From positions 1 to 11,168 of the forward strand of contig JACCSZ010000171.1 of NCBI GenBank assembly GCA_013812695.1: DNA of 11,168 bases, written 5' to 3'. The DNA is from Gemmatimonadales bacterium. GTDB taxonomy: Bacteria > Gemmatimonadota > Gemmatimonadetes > Gemmatimonadales > GWC2-71-9. The notes beneath the pieces are model-generated. The model did no database searches, was not told where the DNA came from, and saw nothing but the letters and a program-made list of their open reading frames with translations. Each line of letters starts with the position of its first letter. The stretch's first letter is position 1. Of the stretch, positions 7,308-11,168 are shown one piece after another. Position numbers and translations under genes: made by a program.

Positions 7308-7520
7308 ATGCGCATCACCACGCCAGCCGAAGTCGCCAAACAGGCCGGGAACAAATACCTCGGGGTGCTCGTGGCGGCCAAGTTCGCCCGCTATCTGAAC
7401 GAGTTTCCGAAGGATCAGCTCGCGGCGAGCACGGAGAAGCTCACCACCCAGGCAATGCAGTCGCTGGTCGACGGCGATCTCAACTACAAGCTGGTCCGCC
7501 GCCGCCGCTCCGAGGCGTGA
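7308..7520 (+). CDS. rpoZ: DNA-directed RNA polymerase omega subunit
   Basis: Small RNA polymerase subunit that binds the beta' subunit and aids its folding and assembly. It has 70 residues, shorter than the 91 of E. coli but within the range for the family. It shows the usual pattern: an N-terminal helix (PAEVAKQAGNKY), then LVAAKFARYLNE matching the conserved LVAA+RAR segment, then EKLTTQAMQSLVDGDLNYK matching the K-T-x-A-hydrophobic-x(4)-G segment. The basic tail is RRRR. The ATG is supported by GGAG at 7299-7302. Its place between gmk and coaBC is the classical one. The stop lies four to six bases before the candidate coaBC starts. A conserved N-region and operon position together make the identification strong despite the size. 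Confidence 0.9.
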   Translation: MRITTPAEVAKQAGNKYLGVLVAAKFARYLNEFPKDQLAASTEKLTTQAMQSLVDGDLNYKLVRRRRSEA

Positions 7521-7522
7521 CC

Positions 7523-8719
7523 GTGTGGGCGGGCCGCCGCGTCGTCCTCGGCGTCTCGGGCGGGATCGCCTGCTACAAGAGCTGCACGATCGCGCGGCGC
7601 CTCACCGAGGCCGGCGCGCAGGTGGACGTGATTCTCACACGGGGCGCCGCCGAGTTCGTGGGGCGGCCGACCTTCGAGGCGCTCACGGGGCGCCCCGTCA
7701 TCGGGTCGCTCTGGGAGCCCGGCACGGCGCTCTCGCATGTCCGGCTCGGCCAGGACGCCGCCCTGGTGCTGGTGGCCCCGGCTACGGCGCACCTCATCGC
7801 CCGGATGACGCAGGGGGTCGCCGACGACTTCCTCACCACGCTGCTCCTCGCCGCTACGTCCCCGGTGCTGCTGGCGCCTGCCATGAACGACGAGATGTAC
7901 GCCCACCCGCAGACCCAAGCCAACCTGACGCGTCTTCGCGCTCGCGGGGTGAACGTCGTCGGGCCGGAGACGGGCGCGCTGGCCGAAGGGCCTTCCGAGC
8001 GTCCGGGGCGGATGAGCGAGCCGGAGACGATCCTGGCGCACGCCGCGCGGGCGGGACGGACGAAGGGACCGCTCGCGGGCCGCCGCGTGGTGGTGTCGGC
8101 CGGTCCGACCCGGGAGTCGATCGATCCGATCCGCGTCGTCACCAACCGCTCGAGCGGCAAGATGGGCTATCGGGTGGCCGAGGCCGCGTGGGAACGCGGC
8201 GCCGACGTCGTGCTGATCGCGGGCCCGACGGCGCTGCCGCCGCCCGTCGGGGTGCGAGTGCTTAGGGTCGAGACGACGAAGCAGCTCGAGGAGTCCGTGC
8301 GGACCGAACTGTCCGGCGCCGACGTGCTGGTGATGGCCGCCGCGCCGGCCGACTTCCGCCCGAGCGAGCCGAGCAACCAGAAGCGCGCCCGCAGCGACGG
8401 CGTGCTGACGATGGCGATGGAGCCCACCGACGACATCCTGAGCGCCACCCGCGCCCAGCGCAGGCCCGGGAGCATAATGGTCGGCTTCGCCCTGGAGACC
8501 GGCGACGCCCTGGCCAAAGGGCGGGCGAAGCTGGAGCGGAAGGAGCTCGACCTGATCGTGATCAACGATGCGCTCGAGCCGGGGGCGGGATTCGACGTGG
8601 ACACCAACCGGGTGGTGCTGCTGGACCGCCAGGGTGCCGAACGCGTCCTGCCGCTACAGTCGAAGCGCGAGGTGGCGGAGGCGATCCTCGACGCCGTGGA
8701 GCGCGCGCTTGACCGATGA
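7523..8719 (+). CDS. coaBC: bifunctional phosphopantothenoylcysteine decarboxylase / phosphopantothenate-cysteine ligase
   Basis: Catalyses two successive steps of coenzyme A synthesis: CoaB joins cysteine to 4'-phosphopantothenate using CTP, and CoaC, an FMN enzyme, decarboxylates the product. The 398 residues are typical of a fused CoaBC. CoaC (about 1-180) shows GVSGGIACYKS (FMN site), SHVRLG with catalytic His72, PATAH (86-90, normally PASAN or PATAN) and PAMNDEMY (119-126). CoaB (about 184-398) shows SAGPTRE, TNRSSGKMG (Asn208), AAAPADFRP (272-280), Lys287 and FALETGD. The usual ACGD cysteine motif of CoaC reads ALAEG here, with Glu155 in the cysteine position (see findings). Start: GTG at 7523 has GAGG 7 nt upstream; GTG at 7517, overlapping the rpoZ stop by 4 nt, is the alternative and adds two residues. 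Confidence 0.95.
   Translation: MWAGRRVVLGVSGGIACYKSCTIARRLTEAGAQVDVILTRGAAEFVGRPTFEALTGRPVIGSLWEPGTALSHVRLGQDAALVLVAPATAHLIARMTQGVADDFLTTLLLAATSPVLLAPAMNDEMYAHPQTQANLTRLRARGVNVVGPETGALAEGPSERPGRMSEPETILAHAARAGRTKGPLAGRRVVVSAGPTRESIDPIRVVTNRSSGKMGYRVAEAAWERGADVVLIAGPTALPPPVGVRVLRVETTKQLEESVRTELSGADVLVMAAAPADFRPSEPSNQKRARSDGVLTMAMEPTDDILSATRAQRRPGSIMVGFALETGDALAKGRAKLERKELDLIVINDALEPGAGFDVDTNRVVLLDRQGAERVLPLQSKREVAEAILDAVERALDR
8698..8701 (+). promoter_or_regulatory. ribosome binding site deciding the uracil-DNA glycosylase start
   Basis: GGAG with 7 nt spacing to the TTG at 8709. It lies inside the end of coaBC and supports a TTG start that overlaps the coaBC stop by 11 nt. Confidence 0.6.
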
Positions 8720-9479
8720 GCGTCGCCGTTATCTTGCGCAGCAGATCGAGCTCGGCGGCTCCGAGATCATCCTCGGGCATCCGCGAGCCGCACAGCGGGA
8801 CCTGACGATGCCGACGCCTCCGGCGGCCGGCGGCTCGCCCAAGTGGATGAAGGGTGCCCCACCGATTCCCGGTCCCGGGATGGCCGTGCTCTCGCCCACG
8901 GCTGCGCTGCTCGGCAACGACCTCGGCGCGCTCGCGTCGATGGACGCGGTGCACGAGCGAATCCGGACGACCTCCTGCTGCGACCTGTGTCCACACCGCA
9001 CCAACGCGGTCCCTGGCGAAGGCGATCCGCGCGCCGGGCTGGTGCTGGTCGGCGAGGGTCCGGGGGCGACCGAGGACGCCACGGGCCGCCCGTTCGTGGG
9101 CCAGGCAGGCGGGCTGCTGGACTCCATTCTCGAGGCTATTGAAGTTCCGCGGCATTCGGTGTACATCACCAACATCGTCAAGTGCCGTCCGCCTCAGAAC
9201 CGAAAGCCGTTGCCCGATGAGATCGCGGCCTGCCTCCCTTATCTGCACCGCCAGCTCGAGCTGATCCAGCCTAAGGTGATCCTCGCCATGGGAGGCACCG
9301 CCGGCGAGTCGCTGCTCGGCGTGAAGAAGAGTCTCGGGGAACTTCGCGGCAAGGTGCACACGTACAACGGCATTCCGCTCGTGGTGACGTATCATCCCGC
9401 GGCCCTGCTGCGCAACCCGAACTGGAAGAAGCCCACCTGGGATGACGTCCGTATCGCACGACAACTTCTCGACCGCTGA
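8709..9479 (+). CDS. uracil-DNA glycosylase, family 4 (iron-sulfur type)
   Basis: Removes uracil from DNA to start base-excision repair. It has 256 residues from a TTG start backed by GGAG at 8698-8701. The catalytic domain (about 80-256) resembles the thermophile-type family 4 enzymes. It contains CDLC (91-94), RTNAVPGEGDP, motif 1 GEGPGATEDATGRPFVG (115-131), YITNIVKCRPPQNR with Cys159, Cys175, and motif 2 TYHPAALLRNP (227-237). Cys91, Cys94, Cys159 and Cys175 are the probable 4Fe-4S ligands; Cys90 is extra. An N-terminal extension of about 80 residues comprises a charged helix (DERRRYLAQQIELGG) and a Pro/Gly-rich linker (about 35-58), which could bind a partner. The gene overlaps coaBC by 11 nt and dnaB by 38 nt, so it is very probably co-translated with both. 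Confidence 0.93.
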   Translation: MTDERRRYLAQQIELGGSEIILGHPRAAQRDLTMPTPPAAGGSPKWMKGAPPIPGPGMAVLSPTAALLGNDLGALASMDAVHERIRTTSCCDLCPHRTNAVPGEGDPRAGLVLVGEGPGATEDATGRPFVGQAGGLLDSILEAIEVPRHSVYITNIVKCRPPQNRKPLPDEIAACLPYLHRQLELIQPKVILAMGGTAGESLLGVKKSLGELRGKVHTYNGIPLVVTYHPAALLRNPNWKKPTWDDVRIARQLLDR

Positions 9480-10818
9480 AACCTACGTCGGCCGCGCGGC
9501 CCCCTGGAGCCAGGAGGCCGAACAGGCGGTGCTGGCGGCGATGCTGCTGGATCAGGACGCGGCGCTCCGCGCGGCGGAGCTGGTCGACGACACGATGTTC
9601 TACCGGGAGGGCCACCGGCGGCTCTACCGGGCGATGCTCGCGCTCACCGAGCGGCGCGTGGTCATCGACCACATCACGCTGCGCGACGAGCTGCTCCGGC
9701 GCGGCGAGCTGGAGACGGCGGGCGGACTGGAGTATCTCGCCGAGCTGGTGGACGCGGTGCCCACCGCGGCCAATCTCGAGTTTCACGCCACCATCGTTCG
9801 CGACAAGGCGATCCTCCGGCGGTTGATCGAGGCCAGCACGTCGATCATCACCGACGCCTACGACGGCCATTCCACCGCGGCGGATCTCCTCGACGTCGCG
9901 GAATCCAAGATCTTCACCATCTCCCAGCAGCGCGGCAACGACGGCTTCACGCGCATCAAGGAGATGCTGTGGCCGACGATGGAGCGCATCGAAACGCTCC
10001 AACGGAGCGGCAAAGCGATTACCGGCGTGCCGAGCGGATTCATAGACTTGGATGCGCTGACCTCGGGGTTTCAGGCGTCCGAGCTGGTGGTGGTCGCGGC
10101 GCGGCCCTCCATGGGAAAGACCGCGTTCTGTCTCAACATTGCCGCCAACGCGGCGGCCGAAGGGCAGGGCGTCGCCATCTTCTCGCTGGAGATGTCCAAG
10201 GAAGCGCTGGTGCAGCGCATGCTCACGGCCACGGCGCGGGTGGACAGCCACCGGGTGCGCCAGGGCACCTTGCGCGATTCGGACTTCACCCAGCTCGCGC
10301 GCGCGGCCGGCATCCTGCAGACCTACCAGCTCTGGATCGACGACACGCCGTCGCTCACGCTGCTCGAGATGCGGTCCAAAGCCCGGCGGCTCAAGATCGA
10401 CAACGATCTCAAGCTGATCGTCCTGGACTATCTGCAGCTCATGCGGAGCCCGGAGTACAGGGACAACCGCGTGCAGGAAATCTCGGACATCTCGCGGTCG
10501 CTCAAGGCGCTCGCGCGGGAGCTCCAGATTCCGGTCATCGCGCTGTCGCAGCTGAGCCGCGCCTCCGAGCAGCGCGGCGGCGAGCGCAAGCCCATTCTCT
10601 CCGACCTGCGCGACTCGGGCGCCATCGAGCAGGATGCCGATCTGGTCGTGTTCATCCACCGGCCGGAGTACTACGACCGGGATGACGAGTCGAAGAAAGG
10701 GGTGGCGGAGATCATGCTGGCCAAGAATCGAAACGGCCCGACGGGCGACGTGCAGCTCCGGTTCGTGCGGGAGTACACGCGGTTCGACAATGTGTCGAAC
10801 CGGGAGGAGCCGGAGTGA
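9442..10818 (+). CDS. dnaB: replicative DNA helicase DnaB
   Basis: Hexameric ATP-driven helicase that unwinds the replication fork and recruits primase. The 458 residues are full length. The N-terminal domain (about 20-120) opens with SQEAEQAVLAAMLLD and carries the EYLAELVDAVPTAAN segment. A linker follows, then the RecA-like domain from about 195 (GVPSGFIDLDALTSGF). Walker A is ARPSMGKTAF (220-229), SLEMSKE is at 248-254, Walker B is LIVLDYLQLM (325-334), ALSQLSR is at 367-373, and SDLRDSGAIEQDADLV and KNRNGPTG (429-435) close the domain. There is no intein. The ATG lies 38 nt inside the uracil-DNA glycosylase gene, with no strong Shine-Dalgarno site, so it probably relies on coupling to its neighbour. 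Palindromic element C begins 10 nt after the stop. Confidence 0.97.
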   Translation: MTSVSHDNFSTAETYVGRAAPWSQEAEQAVLAAMLLDQDAALRAAELVDDTMFYREGHRRLYRAMLALTERRVVIDHITLRDELLRRGELETAGGLEYLAELVDAVPTAANLEFHATIVRDKAILRRLIEASTSIITDAYDGHSTAADLLDVAESKIFTISQQRGNDGFTRIKEMLWPTMERIETLQRSGKAITGVPSGFIDLDALTSGFQASELVVVAARPSMGKTAFCLNIAANAAAEGQGVAIFSLEMSKEALVQRMLTATARVDSHRVRQGTLRDSDFTQLARAAGILQTYQLWIDDTPSLTLLEMRSKARRLKIDNDLKLIVLDYLQLMRSPEYRDNRVQEISDISRSLKALARELQIPVIALSQLSRASEQRGGERKPILSDLRDSGAIEQDADLVVFIHRPEYYDRDDESKKGVAEIMLAKNRNGPTGDVQLRFVREYTRFDNVSNREEPE

Positions 10819-10828
10819 GGGGGAATCT

Positions 10829-10925
10829 GTCATCCCGAGCGGAGCGAAGGATCGGGTAGTCGAGCGAGTGAGTCTCGAGCGTCACTCGCATGCGTGGGCC
10901 GATCCTTCGCTCCGCTCAGGATGAC
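10829..10925. repeat. palindromic REP-like element C, between dnaB and radA
   Basis: The 27-nt arms at 10829-10855 and 10899-10925 (core GAGCGGAGCGAAGGATCGG) are inverted copies with a single mismatch. The 43-nt spacer contains its own 8-bp stem, GCGAGTGA (10864-10871) with TCACTCGC (10882-10889). The whole can fold as a long stem capped by a second hairpin. Among the copies here this one is the best preserved. It has no T-run after it. Confidence 0.92.
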
Positions 10926-10965
10926 GTGACCGGCCACGCGCTCGAGCCCATGACCACCTGACACC

Positions 10966-11168
10966 ATGCCCAAACCCAAATCCGTCTACCGCTGCACCGA
11001 GTGCGGCCACGAGCACCCCAAGTGGGTCGGCCGGTGCGAGGCCTGCGCCGCGTGGAACTCGGTCACCGAAGAGCCGTCGCTCGTCCGGCCCACGGCGGGG
11101 CGCGGCGCGGGCAAGCGCGGCCTGGGCCGCTCGGCGGGTCTCGTGCCGCCGCCCGCGCGCCTCCGGGA
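10966..11168 (+). CDS. radA: DNA repair protein RadA, N-terminal part (3' end outside window)
   Basis: Start of RadA (also called Sms), a RecA/DnaB-like hexameric helicase that helps branch migration in recombination and repair. Only 67 complete codons lie in the window. They encode the diagnostic N-terminal zinc finger, C10-x2-C13 and C24-x2-C27, within YRCTECGHEHPKWVGR followed by CEACAAWNS, closely matching the family pattern Y.C..CG...PKW.GRC..C..WN. After it comes a basic, Gly/Pro/Arg-rich linker, and the ATPase core lies beyond the window. The ATG at 10966 fits the family N-terminus; no clear Shine-Dalgarno site is visible. It follows dnaB on the same strand after palindromic element C. 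Confidence 0.92.
   Translation, partial: MPKPKSVYRCTECGHEHPKWVGRCEACAAWNSVTEEPSLVRPTAGRGAGKRGLGRSAGLVPPPARLR

Noticed and set aside
9271..10833. 520-codon open frame on the minus strand opposite dnaB
   Set aside because: It mirrors dnaB codon by codon; high-GC coding DNA commonly leaves the opposite strand open. The translation is Arg/His/Pro-rich with no recognisable domain.
5484..10925. The palindromic repeats as a CRISPR array
   Set aside because: Copies are kilobases apart, lie between housekeeping genes, and are internally palindromic with no regular short spacers or cas genes.
10950..10961. Three-codon reading frame (ATG ACC ACC TGA) just before radA
   Set aside because: It has no ribosome site and is too short to tell from chance; there is no sign of a leader-peptide attenuator.

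Overview
The window is an 11.2 kb stretch of high-GC bacterial chromosome in which every supported gene reads on the + strand. Its main part is a core-genome cluster with the order yicC - gmk - rpoZ - coaBC (also known from Bacillus-type chromosomes), followed by a family-4 uracil-DNA glycosylase, dnaB and the start of radA. High GC, frequent GTG/TTG starts, AAAQ-type signal-peptide ends, a plug-domain outer-membrane protein and REP-like palindromes between genes suggest a Gram-negative environmental lineage. Gemmatimonadota is my best guess and Acidobacteriota or a relative is possible; this is inference, since there is no rRNA marker.

Layout. (1) 1-1941: C-terminal part of an RND efflux permease, open at the left edge, with what looks like an extra pair of membrane helices at TM7. 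(2) 2056-3558: leucyl aminopeptidase (M17) with all expected metal and catalytic residues. (3) about 3636-5429: divergent TonB-dependent-receptor-like outer-membrane protein whose start is uncertain. (4) 5430-5649: intergenic region with a long palindrome. (5) 5650-7169: yicC and gmk, overlapping by 4 nt. (6) 7160-7307: a second palindrome, which supplies the gmk stop codon, and three GATGACG words spaced exactly 20 bp. (7) 7308-10818: rpoZ, coaBC, uracil-DNA glycosylase and dnaB, all touching or overlapping. (8) 10829-10925: a third palindrome. (9) 10966-11168: 5' end of radA.

Together, genes 5-9 link RNA turnover (YicC), guanine nucleotide supply (Gmk), an RNA polymerase subunit (omega), coenzyme A synthesis (CoaBC), uracil repair, the replicative helicase and a recombination helicase. 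Overlapping stops and starts imply translational coupling. The palindromes split this run into gmk / rpoZ-dnaB / radA blocks and may act as transcript boundaries or processing sites.

I found no defence system, CRISPR array, tRNA, rRNA, transposase or other clear accessory cassette. The points most worth a second look are the dispersed palindromic repeat family and its intrusion into gene ends, the CoaBC decarboxylase domain lacking its usual cysteine, the extra helices in the RND permease, and the odd start and plug of the outer-membrane protein.
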